Assembly (NCBI GenBank): GCA_027604705.1
Contig: JADHYV010000002.1
Coordinates: 806,001-870,000, forward strand
Length of the DNA: 64,000 nucleotides
Direction of reading: 5' to 3'
DNA from: Allomyces arbusculus
Taxonomy: Eukaryota > Blastocladiomycota > Blastocladiomycetes > Blastocladiales > Blastocladiaceae
Part shown: piece by piece, positions 28,430-40,389 of the stretch
Position numbering within the stretch: the stretch's first letter is position 1
Layout of the letters: every line of letters begins with the position of its first letter
Position numbers and translations under genes: made by a program
The notes under the pieces: generated by a model
What the model was told of the DNA's origin: nothing
Databases searched by the model: none
Seen by the model: only the letters and a program-made list of their open reading frames with translations

Positions 28430-31400
28430 GCTCTACCCTCTCCACCTAGTCCGTGCCCGTGACGCTTAGCGACGAGGGCTCCGTGGACCCGCCATCGGCA
28501 ACAGCCGCCACGAGGGCCGTTGCGGGCCGTCGTGGTCTTGCCGTTTCGGTTGATGTTGGCGAGGATCTTGGGCGCAAAAAATGGCCGTTCGTCGACATGG
28601 GCCCGAGGAAAATGAGCAGCGAATGGATCGAAAAGGAGAGCTTCACGTTGTCGGCGCTTGTTAGCGACAACAGGATACTGATCACGGCGAGGACTGTCAA
28701 GTTGTACATGACCGCGCCAACTACACGGTGGAGAGGGTTAGAACGAGCAAGTTGAATGCATTTGTTGCGACATGGGAGGAGGCGACGCGCACTCTGATTG
28801 GACTCGTTGAACTGAGGTGCCCTGAACGTGTCAGGAATCCAAGAACTGCGCCATACAGAATCAGCAGCACATTCTACGAACGAGGATCGAGCAAGTCAGT
28901 TCAAATATCAGTGTTTGATTATTCCCGAAAACTTAAGAAACAAAAACATACGTAAGTGATGAGCGCGCCCTGGAATTCATCTCCCATAGCCTCATTCCGG
29001 CCCGCACACACGACATTCGTGACGCCCTCGCGAGCCAGATGCTGGTGCGAGCACCGGCGGCGCCACCGCGATCCAGGCGATGCAAATATCCACGTTGATA
29101 GCAACGATGGCCGCTCTCCACGAAATGACTTTCATGTCGGAGATCGTGTTGCGCCGCAGCTGCACGCGCGAGTGAAGAGCACCGCCAGGCATGCGTCTTG
29201 GCGACCAAAGACCCAATGACTGTCGAGAAACCAATCGACAGAACAAACGGCTGCGCAGCGCACACACTCGCGGTCGTTATCCCGTCACCAAGGAACGCGC
29301 CGGTACAAGCGAGCACGACGCCAAACTGCATGCCGACGCACGTGGTCCACGAGACGGCCTTGATGATCGGGTGTGTGCGGTGCGCGAAAGTAAGGCGGCC
29401 AGCCCAAAAGCGACGGCAATTCCAAGTGCTGCGAGCAGGGAAAACGCAATTCCGACGCCCGAGTTGGACGCGATGAACTGCAGCCCCGGATCCTTGTCTT
29501 GGCAGTCGAGATTGGGTCCGAGCAGCCACCCGGATTTGCACGCGCACTCAACCAACTCGAGGCACACGCCGTTGATCGAGCACAGTGTGGGGCACGCCGG
29601 GCATTCAGTGCTCGGGTCGCGCGACGTGTCGGCCAGGCACGCGTACTGCGCAACGTTGGTCGCGTTGACAATGAGCGGGCCCGTCTCGAGCAGCAAGTTC
29701 TGCAGCAAAATAGCCGTGCGTCAGGTAAAACGACGGACTCGCCGCGGCCAAATACCCTTGGAGGAACGGCTGCTCGTTGGCCGTAAACGTAATCGAGCCC
29801 TGAGCGATTTGCGTTACCACGTCAAGGTTCAGGCCGTACCCGGCCATGACCATGGTCCGACCGGCCGAGACCGCGTTCAGTACCGTGCGCGCGGCCTCGG
29901 CGGTCGGGTACACGATTGCCGAGACCTGAGGGTAGGCCGCGAGCGCTTGCCGAATGATCACCGTCGACTGCTCGGCGTTGCACACGCTGATCGCGAGCAC
30001 CAGCTGCTGCAGCGGCGCGCTCGACGACACGATCCCGGCGGGCGCAACGGATCGGCCGTTGGTCAGCGCCGTTTGGATGCCCGCGTACTTAAATGTCGTC
30101 GCTGCCGAGCTCCTGCGTCAAGCATAGTACCTGCGCGCCGGCCGGAATCAGTGCATTGAGCTGCAGGCCAACCTGCAACCCGCTTAGCGTCTCATTTTGG
30201 CCGAGGTGCATGGCCGCCTTGCCGAGCTGCACGCGCGCCGCACCGCGCACCATGCCCGTGCTCCAAGTTATCACGGGAATATTGGCGGCGGCCGCAGCAT
30301 CAATCAGGGATGTGTAGTCTTGGCCCGACGCGATTGATGGAACGGGCAGCACGAGTGCCGAGATGCCCTGCTTGATGAGTGTCGACACTTGCGAGCTGAG
30401 CGCCTGCAAGTCAAACAGGCTTGTGTCGGACGTTGGTGCCGTGCTCGTGCACAGCCGCCAGCGCGCCAAACTTGGCTTGCTGATAGAACGTAGATCAGTT
30501 GAGGTCAGATAAAGTGGGCATCAGAAAAGCGCGGTTCGAGAACAAAACATACCGACGGCAGCACGACCGTGCAGCCGGTTTGCGTTGGATCAATCTGGCA
30601 CTGCTTGCGCTTCACGTTCCCAGAATTGACGAGCAAAGGACCTGACAGGAGCACCTGCGTCGCGAGCCGCATGCCGCCCGTCATGTGGTAGACCTTGAGC
30701 AGCTGCACCGTCGCAAACGTTTGCAAAAATCCTTGCTGGTCGACGGCGAGAAAAACTTTGTTTTGATTGTTCGCGGTCAGGATGGCGGCATTGAGATCAA
30801 ACGTGGCGATCGCAACCGACGCGCCAAGCCCGCGCGACTGCACGACCTGCATCGTGCGCAGGACCGTGTCGGCGATGAGGGTCACAATCGTGTCGATGCT
30901 GGGATTGTTGGTCAGCGCCGCGTTGATGCCCACATCGAGCGCGGCCATTGACGAACCGTTCATGTTGGGCGTCGTGACTTGAGCAGAGGCTATCCGGCGA
31001 TGAACAAACATGTGAGCAGGGAGGTTCAATAAGAAAAAAAAACACGGCGAAAATGAGGTCAATCCGATAATGTGCAATACGGACAAGTAATAGACTGGAT
31101 CCCGTCGGCCACCCCATTCCAGCGCAAGACGTGAGCCGAGTTCCCGACTTCGTCGATGATGCACATGGCGCGCGACTTGCCGCTGCGGCCAAGAACGGTC
31201 CCGACCTTGAACCCGGCCGTGTACTCGGGTTGGCCGACATGATACAGGTATGGAAATATGATACAGGCGTGGAAATATGATACAGGTGTGGAAATGATTG
31301 CGACCGGAGAGAAAGTGAGAAAAATGCCAGACTGGATTCGCGCAGAGAAAATTCACAGTGCATGGCGTCAAAGCATACGCACACTCCCGTCTGGCTTACG

Positions 31401-32073
31401 AGACTACCTCTCGAATTGAAGGAAACAACCGTGGATCCGTTGGCAAAGGCGGCGCTTACGATACTTGCAAGGCTCGGGTCGACCGGATGCAAAACAAACG
31501 TGTCATATGTATACAGATTTGATACGAGAAAAGCAGGGCTTGGAGAGACAAATGCGCATGAAACGAACCCACAGTCGTGCCGACAAGGCGAAAATTGCGC
31601 GCGACACTGGCCATGTTTGCACCGATCGTGCTCAAATCAAAGACTGAAGGCCGGAACGTGGTCGCCGATACGTTGTAATTACTGTTGGCCGTCATGGCAC
31701 CCATCTTGGTGCAGCCCCAAAAGTGCCATCCCAGTCTCCTGCTCAGTTACCCGCCAGCACGCGAGTTAGTGACCAGACATTAGATTCGTGTCATGTGAAC
31801 CGCTCAACGCACCGTGCGATGGCAACCCGATCTGCACCTCTCTGCAGCGATGACAGTGGCGGCACCCCGTAGTCAATTTAGTGGATGGTGCATCACGCAG
31901 CGCAAAGCGATGGACGACTTGAACATCAAAATGACGCGTGGTCGGGGCATTATGGTATACAAATAGTTTTGCTGCATCAACGGACAATATCGGCGCAGCC
32001 ACAAGGGCGAAGAGCACAGTGAGGGCAATAGCGATGGCCAGGGGGGTGTCAAAGGCGCGTTGGATCGCGACAT
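28430..32073 (-). pseudogene. Decayed class C GPCR with tandem periplasmic-binding-protein domains
   Basis: Remnant of a class C (GABA-B/metabotropic-like) receptor. Starting at 32073: a signal-peptide-like segment AIAIALTVLFALVAAPILSV in a shifted frame, then ligand-binding lobe 1 (WHFWGCTKMGAMTANSNYNV, HPVDPSLASIVSAAFANG, QPEYTAGFKVGTVLGRSGKS, FLAVDQQGFLQTFATVQLLK), a second homologous lobe pair (SLFDLQALSSQVSTLIKQG, IPVITWSTGMV, YGLNLDVVTQIAQGSITFTA), a Cys-rich linker (CPACPTLCSINGVCLELVEC), and 7TM pieces including THPIIKAVSW, CAAQPFVLSIGFSTVIGSL, NTISDMKVISWRAAIVAINV, FNESNQ joined to IGAVMYNLTVLAVISIL, and FAPKILANINRNG. Adjacent conserved blocks repeatedly lie in different frames without introns between them: at about 32049, 30450, 30070, 29715, 29385, 29185, 28825 and 28580. 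Other genes here show no such breaks, so decay is likelier than sequencing error, though several shifts sit in short homopolymers. Confidence 0.72.
31241..31297 (+). repeat. 19-bp tandem repeat, three copies
   Basis: Three copies of GATACAGGYRTGGAAATAT-type 19-bp units start at 31241, 31260 and 31279, inside a probable former intron of the GPCR pseudogene between two ligand-binding exons. Confidence 0.85.
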
Positions 32074-33614
32074 TGCTGTCGTCGTGGCCAATAAACCGGA
32101 GGATGGTGGGGAAATTGGCGCAAAAGAGCGTGTAACTTGGGCGAGAGAAGCAGCAGGTCCATCAAGCAGAGATCTGTTCATCTTCGAGGGCTGTGTAGGC
32201 ACCTGGTGCGCGACACGATTCCCAGTCCCGACGGTTCCTCGTTGGCTGATACCAGGGCGAGAGGGAACAACAAGTGAGAGCAACATGGTTTGTTACTATT
32301 CTCAATCGCAATCGTAGCAATAATCGTGACCACGTCTCCTGTTCCACGCAAACAGGAGCCGTGTCAGCAGTCAATGCATGGTTCGATTCGCCGCAATCGC
32401 GGCCATGACCGCGTCGCGTCTCCTCGACAAATCACAGGAGTTTTCTGCAACGTAACTTGTCTCCTGGAACACGATCCGCTTGTTGGGCTTGCTCAAAGCA
32501 TGAACAACATCTATGCGGCGGGTTAGTTGAGCTGCTTTGCGTTCCTCTAGGCGTGACAAGGCCCAGCTTGTTCTGCAGGAAAAAATTGTGTCGACGACGC
32601 GCGAGGTCCATCGCGCTGAAAAGGCGCGTTCATTGATCAAATTGCAATAATGCATGAGTGGAGTAGCGGGCATTTTGCGGGCAGAGTTCGCGAGTTTGTC
32701 TGGCCTGGGCACACTATCGTCATGTCGACGGGCGGTCGACAGTCAGGCCAGCTGTCGTCTTGGAGAAAGGAGCGCTGAACAGTTGGAGTGGGTCCGCGAG
32801 ACTAGGAGGACGACAGCTGGGAGTAGGCGAGAAAAGTAGCGGAACTAGGTTATAGTGGCCAGGTTTTGGAGTCACTTACTCACGCTGTGGCGGAGTTGCA
32901 TGACTGGGTTTTTAGGGTTTGAAAAGAGTTCCAACGCGCGGTTGGGCGACTTGGCCGTGGCCCTGGCCAAAGTGCTCCTTCTTCTCTTCTTGAAATTGTC
33001 GTGAATCGGACCGACAACTACGAATGTACGAGGACTTGCTCCTCGCGACCGACCGAACGTTTCGCTGCTACTACTGCTGCTGCCGCTCGTTGCCCGCTGC
33101 CTCAACTCGACCATTGGCCGACCACTCGTTCCCCAAAACCGCCTCCCCGGAAACGGCTGGAATGGCGTCACCCGCATCGACGACGACGCTCGCACCCACC
33201 TGGCGAGAACGAACCGTCATTGCGACCAAAATCGTTTTCGCCCAACAATTACACGCCCAACGAGTCGTTATGGTCGACTCGCGCGCCATTTTTGCGTCTG
33301 GGGAGACCCTGGTCACGGTCATCCATCCGTTAGCTAGAACGGCGGAATGATTGCCCGCACTGTCTATCGAGCACAAGTTGCGCTCGCTATGGGGAACCTA
33401 AGATCATGATGACCAGACGTTTTCTGCGGCGGCAGCGGGTTCGTTGATGGCAGCGGCATCAAACAGTAGCGGCGGCAGCAGAACCGGCGTCACACATGAC
33501 CGCTGGAGCGCCGAATCGAGGTTTTCGGATCATTGCGGGCGGAATGGTCGATCTTGTTTGCGAGCAGAAATGCTGACTTTTTTGCTGCGGGTGGGGTTTC
33601 TCTCTCACCAGCAA
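32074..33614. other. Intergenic region upstream of RPS2
   Basis: About 1.5 kb with lower GC than the gene-dense parts. A minus-strand frame at 32712-32371 (114 residues) and overlapping frames on both strands at 33024-33376 are open but show no recognisable domain. They may be chance ORFs or further remnants near the GPCR pseudogene. The last 100 bp before RPS2 should include its promoter and leader. Confidence 0.35.
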
Positions 33615-33957
33615 ATGGCTGACTCCGCGCCGGCCGATCGTACTTCTGCTCGTGGTGGCTTCGGCCGTGGCCGTGGCCGCGGTCGTGGTGGTGCTCGTGG
33701 TCCCCGTGGCCGCAAGGACGAGGAACAGGTCTGGTACGCTATTGCTGTTTTTCGCCCCTTTGCCCCGCTGTGGGATTGATTGGTGTCTTGGAGACGGTCG
33801 CTGACGCGCAACCAACTTGACGAACAGGGTCCCCGTGACCAAGCTTGGTCGTCTCGTCAAGGACGGCAAGATCAAGTCGATTGAGCAGGTCTACCTGTTC
33901 TCGCTCCCGATCAAGGAGTACCAGATCATCGACTTCTTCCTCAAGGGCCTCAAGGAT

Positions 33958-33989
<32 letters not shown>

Positions 33990-34494
33990 GACGCGCGCTG
34001 GTCAGCGCACGCGCTTCAAGGCCTTTGTCGTCATTGGCGACTCGAACGGCCACGTTGGTCTCGGCGTCAAGTGCTCGAAGGAGGTTGCTACGGCCATTCG
34101 CGGTGCCATTGTGCTCGCCAAGCTGTCGATCATCCCGGTCCGTCGTGGTTACTGGGGTACGATCCTCGGTGAGCCGCACACCGTGCCTGCCAAGGTCACG
34201 GGCAAGTGCGGTTCGGTCGTGACGCGCCTCGTCCCGGCTCCCCGCGGCACGGGTATCGTCGCTGCCCCGGTCCCCAAGAAGCTGCTCCAGCTGGCCGGTA
34301 TCACCGACTGCTACACGTCGGCTCGCGGCTCGACGCGCACGCTCGGCAACTTTGTCAAGGCCACGTTCGCCGCCATTGGCAACACCTACGCGTTCCTGAC
34401 GCCCGACCTCTGGCCCACGACCGCCTTCACCAAGGCGCCGTTCCACGAGCACTCCGACTTCCTCCAGAAGACCGAGAAGAAGCGCGCGTACTAA
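33615..34494 (+). CDS. RPS2: 40S ribosomal protein S2 (uS5)
   Basis: Small-subunit ribosomal protein uS5 near the mRNA entry channel. Exon 1 (33615-33733) encodes the N-terminal RG-rich extension [20 protein letters not shown], a substrate for arginine methylation in this family. After an intron (33734-33827, donor GTACGC) the protein continues [20 protein letters not shown], the S5 double-stranded-RNA-binding domain ([40 protein letters not shown]), [20 protein letters not shown], and the C-terminal S5 domain ([35 protein letters not shown]). About 261 residues, the usual length. Codon use is strongly biased, as expected for a highly expressed gene. Confidence 0.97.
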
Positions 34495-37164
34495 GTGTCG
34501 CCCGCTTTCCGATCAAGAAGAGATTTCCATTGGACGCTGTTTTCGAGTGGCTCCCCGGCCCCGTCGTTACACCGCAAGTTCCCTCATGTCCTCTCCCTCC
34601 CCTCTCTGACTCGCTCGACGGCCGACGCCATGACCGTGTTGGCGTGCGCGGCGTACGCTTCGCTTGCTGACACGGTTTGCTCGTGGCCGTTTGGTTTTGC
34701 GCGCGAGCGGGTCGTTCTCTTTTCTTCAACTCGCACCTCATCGCCCAAGGGTAGAGGCTCTCTCTGTTCCGTTTGTGCTCGTTGCCGCTCCGGCGCCCGC
34801 TCTCTCAAGGCGGGCGTCTCTGCGCGGTGCCGGGTGTTTGTGCGGCGGGATGGCGACCCTTTTTCCCACCTTGAGCGCCACGTTTTCTTGTCTTGCACTC
34901 GCAAGCGTTGGTCGTCCCGATGAGCCGAGCACCGAAACACACCATTAAAAAACTCTTTCTCCGGTCGAAATTCTTTTGATGTGTCGTGCGCCGCGACGTG
35001 CTGTTGCCTTGACGTGTCCCTGTCTCTGTCAGCCTCACCAGTTTGTGCTCTATGGTTGAGTCTGAACGACTTGAGGGTCAGGCTGCACAATCGCGACGAT
35101 CGTCCCCAGTCGCCACGTCGCTTCCTTGCGTTGAATGCCGTTTCACAAGCGTGCCGGTCCTCGAGCGCGACCCTCGCAGCGGCGAGCTACCCTCTCCTGA
35201 CCGCTGGTCATACGACTCCTGCTCATGACCTGAACGACCCCAACATCGGTCACTTTGCTGTTGGCCAACACGGCGCACGGACAACCTCCACATTGACGAT
35301 GGGCGCGACGAGCTCACGCTGTAACGATTGACGACGCCATGACTGGCAGCTCCTGGCAGCGCCTGGCATCCGGCCACCGCGCACTCGACAGCAACACCGC
35401 GTCCCATATGCCTGCCCGACGAGTGCTGGCCAAAGAGCGCGCGTCATCCACCATTTGATCCATCGCAACTCCAGCTGCAGGTCATGGACGCCGCCGTTGC
35501 AATCAAAATGCGAAACCTGGGGCCAGCCCTTCTTCAATGCGCTATCGCGAGTGTGTGCGTGAGCATGCTTGCGTGTTCTTCATCTTGGCCACCGCCGCCG
35601 CTGCATGGTGCCCAACGGCTCATAATTTTTCCATGTTTATTTACTGCTTCTGCTGCTTGGGCGAATTTCCTGACCACGACGTCGGTCCGCGTCAGTTCTT
35701 TTTGCGCTTGCGCGTCTAGTTGAGCTGGATACTGAAAGCGCCGGCGTGTCGACGACATGATGACGCATTCAGTCTTTCGGGCAACGGCCAGCACCACCAT
35801 GATGTGCGCTGTGGGGACGCGAGCACTTTTGAAATGGTCGTTGACGATGCCGTCACGCCCACGACGACCGGCGCCAACCGCCGGCCAACCGAGCCTGCGC
35901 TCGGGATCCACATGCGTCTCATGTTGACGCTGACGTGCACGGTCGCCGCGACGGTCCCACTAACTGGCGCCTGGCGCACTCCTCCAGCCGGCTTTTGAGC
36001 TGATTCTGTCCGCCCGCGTCCGTCCTCACACATGAGACGACAGCCCAGTGCGAACGCGATGCACTCGCTGGCACGGATGGAGGCGATGGAGGCGGATGGA
36101 GGCGCACCCCGTGCCCTCCCTCCCCCGCCCCCTTCGTCGTCGGCGGGAACGCCTGGACATGACGCGACTCGGTCGGACGGCTGCGGCACACGCTGCGTCG
36201 GTGCTTCTTGGACTGCGGTTGCTCCGGCGCCCTGACGCAGACGGGCCAGACAGGTTCTGTCGAGTTGGCTCGCTCCCAACCGTGTCGCCCCGCGTCGCTG
36301 GAGAAGGAAGAGGAACCCATCAAGCGCGAGCGAGTACGGCGCGGTTCTTGGGTGTGCTCGCGCTCTTTGAAGGCACGCAGCTTGGGACCGCGGCCCCATG
36401 ACCGCGTTCCGGTGGTGCGTGGTCACACCTGCCGGTGCGCGCGCGCATGACGGGGGCGCGGCGGCGGGACGCGGCAGGAGCACCGCGTCGGTGTGCTCGC
36501 GCTCGCTCGGGAAGCTGATCGTCAGTGCCTGCGAGCCTGGCACTGCGGCCTGTCGGAGCTGCATCACGGACGCGTGCTGTTTGTTGTGCTTGTGTTTGAA
36601 GCGCCAAAACGAGAAATCGCGCGCACGCGTTCGCGGGGCGACAGGATGGGCTGCGGTGTGTGCAGAGCAGCAGGAGCACCCCAGCGCGCGCCGCGCCCTT
36701 GGCGCGGTGCTCGCCACGCCCGTCGTCGTGGGCCGGCGATGAGGAGCGAGGGCCGAGGACGCGCCAGACGCGCTCTCTCCTTGCTCTCTGATTGTTCAAG
36801 AGCTCGCATCCCTTCCGCGCCGAGACATAAATATAAAGCAAAAGACGGCCGTGCCCGCGCCAGCCTGGCCCAACGTGCACGCCCGCACGCACCCTGGGGC
36901 CATCCATCGAGCATCGCACGACCGACTGCAACAGCAACGCCAACGCCTGCCGACGCCCGCCAACCGCGTCGCGGCCTGTGCTCGTGCACCCACTCGCCTT
37001 GCGCGCGCTGCAACCAGATTGGCGTGCCTTCGCCACGCCGTGTGCAACCTCAGCTCGCCTTTGCATCGGCCACGACCACCGCCGCCAACCATCTAGCCAC
37101 ACCCGCCGCCGCGCCCCTCGCTTCCAACCCCTCATCAAGGACCTTCAACGACTGCACCGTCGCC
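34495..37164. other. Long gene-poor region
   Basis: About 2.7 kb with no gene I can support. Open frames of 100-330 codons occur on both strands (for example minus 36717-35716 and 37138-36320), but overlap one another, are Arg/Ala/Ser-rich and look like GC-driven noise. A minus-strand frame ending at 35534 has a helical-looking part, QLDAQAQKELTRTDVVVRKF, without homology I recognise. The TATA-like sequence at 36832 precedes the next gene. Confidence 0.4.
36832..36837 (+). promoter_or_regulatory. TATA-like box
   Basis: TATAAA within ATAAATATAAAG in otherwise GC-rich DNA, about 330 bp upstream of the ATG at 37165. It is a candidate core promoter only; the distance implies a long leader or a leader intron. 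Confidence 0.3.
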
Positions 37165-38256
37165 ATGGGCTCGTCGCTCTCGGCGATTCTCCAGCCGTGC
37201 TCGTCACTTATGGCCTCCAGCAAGCCGCGCACGGGCGAGCGCCAGCCGCTCCTCAACCCCGAGCATGCGACCGTGGGCCCCGTCACGGAGCAGCCCTGTA
37301 ATTTCCGCAGCCAAGCGCAGCTCGAGCGCGCCAGGCGGCGAGTCGCCAAGCGCGCGCTCCAACGCGCCAACGAGTACGCATCGGTCCCATTCTCGCGTGC
37401 CGGCTGCTCGATAGTGTATCACGCCGCGTGAGCTGACCGTTTTGCGCGCGTGTGCTCTCTCCCCACTTCTTGTTCGCTCCGACTTTGTGCGCGCTCGTTC
37501 GTGTTCGCAGGACGCTGATCAACATTCCGAGTGCAACGTGTCCGATTGCCGCACGCATCGCGGCCGCCGAGGCCGCAGGGTACACGGAAATCTTTCGGTG
37601 CGTTTGTTTTGCGCAGATCCACGCGTTTTTGTGTCGCGGTCGCGTCCGCAGGTCGGGTTCTAACCTTCGCTGTTGCATTTTTCAGGCCCGCGTCCATTTA
37701 CATTGACTTGCCCGGCCCGCTGCCGTCGGAGCTCGAGCCCGCCGCGACCGAGGGCGTGCTCATCCTGACAACGCCGCCGTCGTCGTCCGACTCGTTCCTG
37801 GACAATGAGCACCACCAAAGGCAAGCGTCCGTGTCGGTCTTGGCTACGACGGTCGATCCGTGTACCGCACAAAGCCCACCGGCCGTGCCCGTATCGACTC
37901 CACCCGTTGCGGCTGCAGCCGCAGCGGCCGACGAGTTTGGGCCGGCACCCAACTTGTGGACGGGTGTCGCGCCGGCAGACTTGACGACTGCGATTGCCCC
38001 GCCGCCGCCTGCCCAAGCCGTGGCTGTCGGATCGGCGCCGATTGTCGTTCAAGAGTTGCTGCCGAACTCGGCCGAGAGTCTAATGGTACGTTCATTTTCG
38101 CGTTTCTTGCACGTGCGAACAAGAACGCCGTCCTGATGCATTTTGGCTTTCACTTTTTCGCTCCAGGTGGGCAAAACCATGGACAAGCTTCTCACGGCCA
38201 TGCAGGCGTTCGAGGTCCGGTACGACAAGCCGCTCATTGTCGACCTGGGCGCGTAG
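37165..38256 (+). CDS. Unrecognised protein with N-myristoylation-type start
   Basis: Product not recognised. Four exons join in phase: 37165 to about 37429 (donor GTGAGC), about 37511-37598 (donor GTGCGT), about 37685-38083 and about 38167-38256. The N-terminus MGSSLSAIL fits the N-myristoyl-transferase consensus (Gly2, Ser6), and Cys12 could be palmitoylated; a dileucine-type ERQPLLNPE follows. The middle has RSQAQLERARRRVAKRALQR, a basic helix, then PSATCPIAARIAAAEAAGY. A Pro/Ala-rich linker precedes a C-terminal conserved-looking helix GKTMDKLLTAMQAFEVRYDK and the end PLIVDLGA. The general plan (lipidated N-terminus, dileucine, helical C-terminus) recalls late-endosomal scaffolds such as LAMTOR1/Ego1, but no specific motif proves that. 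No transmembrane segment. Confidence 0.6.
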
Positions 38257-38928
38257 ACGCCCGCCATCACGGGTGCCTGCGTCGGTCCCATTTCCTACTC
38301 CTCTCGGCGCGCCGTGTCGCCACTTCTTCGACGCGTGACTTCGCGCTGCAGGCGGGCCTGCCGCTCGTTCACATCGTCGTCGGGGGTCATGTACCTACAT
38401 TTTTGCGTTGGTCATTTTGTTGTGCCGTCGTTTTTGGTTCTGTTTTTCGGGCGCTCCCCGCCACTGCCGTTTCGGCGCCCGCGCATTCATTTACCGCGCG
38501 ACCATTCCATTCCCTCCATCATTTTCGCCGAGCCCCTTTTCCCTCCCTCATGCTCTGCGCCCGATACCCCCACCCGACCCCATATCTATCCTCGTTGCCG
38601 CTTTGCAGTTCGCGGGGTTGAATCCATGCTGTTGTGGTTCCACGATACGATCTGCGCACGTGCGATTGGGTTGTGGCCGGTGGAGATGGTCGCGAGCATC
38701 GAGTGAGCCCTCACATTCACATATTTATAGGCCGAGACCATAGCCCAACTACGCTCTCCTCCCACCGCTGCTTTTTTGTTCTCTCGGTCCAGGAAGACGA
38801 CGCTCGTGGCCATGTATCCTTATTTTCCCCCACCCGCGTGCGCGCGCAGCCGCTGCGGATTCAATAATAAGAACTTCAAGTCCCGAGCTCTCCTCACTCA
38901 GTCTCATGGCCTTCGTCAGTCCATCGAG
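38257..38928. other. Convergent 3' spacer
   Basis: About 0.67 kb between convergent stops. Pyrimidine-rich with short T runs; no gene recognised. Presumably contains both 3' UTRs. Confidence 0.4.
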
Positions 38929-39253
38929 CTACTCGCCAGCCACGGCGGCCGTTTCGCTCGAGCGGTCCGCGCTCCCCTGCTGCTCAGATCGATTCTCGTC
39001 GGTCTGGTCCGACTCGGCACGACCAGTGACGCGCGCGAGAACCGCGTGCACGGCCGATGCAAGCGCCGGATCCGCGACCGCTAGCGGGACCAGGACGTGC
39101 GCGACCGCGTCGAGTGCTACGATGCGCAGCCAGTCTTCGGCATCGAGCATGGCCAGCTCGTAGAGGGCCGGTAATTTGACGTCGGCGGCATGTCGCGGGC
39201 AGGCTAGTCGAAGAGAGGTGTGAGAAACGCTGCCGAACAACGGGGGGGGGGGG

Positions 39254-39326
<73 letters not shown>

Positions 39327-40389
39327 AGGGAGGGAGGGAGAAGATTCGTACAGAGAACGTGCACGAGCGCGTCCGGGTTCGGGAACAGCGGCGGCATGGT
39401 CGTGCTCAGCAGGACCGCGTCGGACTGCCGCCATAGCTCGAAGGCGCGGTGCAGCCACGCGAGTTGGAGCGGGTGCGTCGCGATGCATTGCAGGTGGCCT
39501 GGTGGACAAGGTGGTGCAGAGGTGAATGAGGAGAATCAGAGTCAAGTGGGGCCGGGAAAGCGTACCAATCCATTCCCATGCCTCTTGCGCGCACAGCGGA
39601 GCCAGGACCGCGTCAAGGTAGGCCGAAATTGATCCACACGTGTCGGAATCCGAACCGAGCAGTCTACAAAACGACAACACTCATCAGCGGCACATTCCAG
39701 TGGGTGGAGAAGCAAGAGAACGACGAGGCTGACCTATCCGTCGCCTTCTCCACCGCTTGCACGACAATCGCCATACTCTGGTCGGCCGAGTCGACGCGGG
39801 CCTTGACCCCGTCCACAAACGCGCGTACGAGCGTACTCCCCACTTCGGCGCGCCACGTTGCATCAACCGCATCGCGGTCAATCCGGTCGAGCGGACTCTT
39901 GGTCATGAACCACTCGCGCAGCATGAGGCGCGCCGTCAATCGATCTGGTGCGTCGACTTCAAGTGCCACCAGCGCGTCGCGTGCGGCCGTCACAGCGGCA
40001 TCCGGGTATCCAAAAGCAGGCACCGTCATCGGTGCGAGGTGCGGGCGCCGCGCACGCGTGCGCGTATGGATGATGGAATCGTCTTGGATCGTCGTCGCTG
40101 CCGGTGGAGTTGGCTCGCTTGGTGCGGCTGCTTCTGACGACTCGGTCGCGGCGGCCTCCTGCGATGCCAATACCCCTGCAGACCACGGTTCTGGCACGGC
40201 GCGCTTGCGCTTGTGGTGGTCGGGCCACAGCGAGTTAAGAGTACGCTTGCCGCGCAATAGCGGGACGACATAGTCGACAACGACGGCATAGACCGACAGA
40301 ACCAGCGCAACGAGCGCCAGGAATGTTGTTGCGCCATCGACCGACGACACAACAGCCGCCAAAGGATTCGAGAGCCACTCGAGGGCCAT
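38929..40389 (-). CDS. Unrecognised TM-anchored helical protein
   Basis: I do not recognise it. The start MALEWLSNPLAAVVS at 40389 is followed by one membrane segment at about residues 20-45 (FLALVALVLSVYAVVVDYVV), then a basic stretch and a Ser/Pro/Ala-rich linker. After it the protein is helical: AAVTAARDALVALEVDAPDR, RDAVDATWRAEVGSTLVRAF and further exons with SISAYLDAVLAPLCAQEAWE and PALYELAMLDAEDWLRIVAL, suggestive of an ARM/HEAT-like solenoid though no repeat is diagnostic. Introns fit near 39720-39660, 39565-39500 and 39350-39209; the last contains the large microsatellite. Ends with an acidic, Ser-rich tail. The arrangement suggests a membrane-tethered adaptor facing the cytosol. Exon edges are approximate. 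Confidence 0.55.
39242..39340 (+). repeat. Compound microsatellite G15-(GA)n-(GGGA)n
   Basis: Fifteen G, then about 30 GA dinucleotides, then four to five GGGA units. It lies within the last intron of the minus-strand gene, where the coding strand reads as a continuous pyrimidine tract ending in a C15 run about 40 bases before the acceptor. Confidence 0.95.

Noticed and set aside
32371-32712. Minus-strand 114-codon frame upstream of the GPCR relic
   Set aside because: No domain recognised and no in-phase join to the receptor remnants; could be a relic but cannot be supported.
33024-33376. Overlapping frames on both strands just upstream of RPS2
   Set aside because: Neither has recognisable motifs or neighbour-like codon use; probably part of the RPS2 upstream region.
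35534-35911. Minus-strand frame with a helical-looking segment QLDAQAQKELTRTDVVVRKF
   Set aside because: Its start is a GTG, codon choice is unlike neighbouring genes, and no homology or partner exon was recognised.
35716-37138. Long overlapping minus-strand frames (up to 333 codons) in the gene-poor region
   Set aside because: Arg/Ala/Ser-rich, mutually overlapping and overlapping a real plus-strand start; typical of chance frames in GC-rich DNA.
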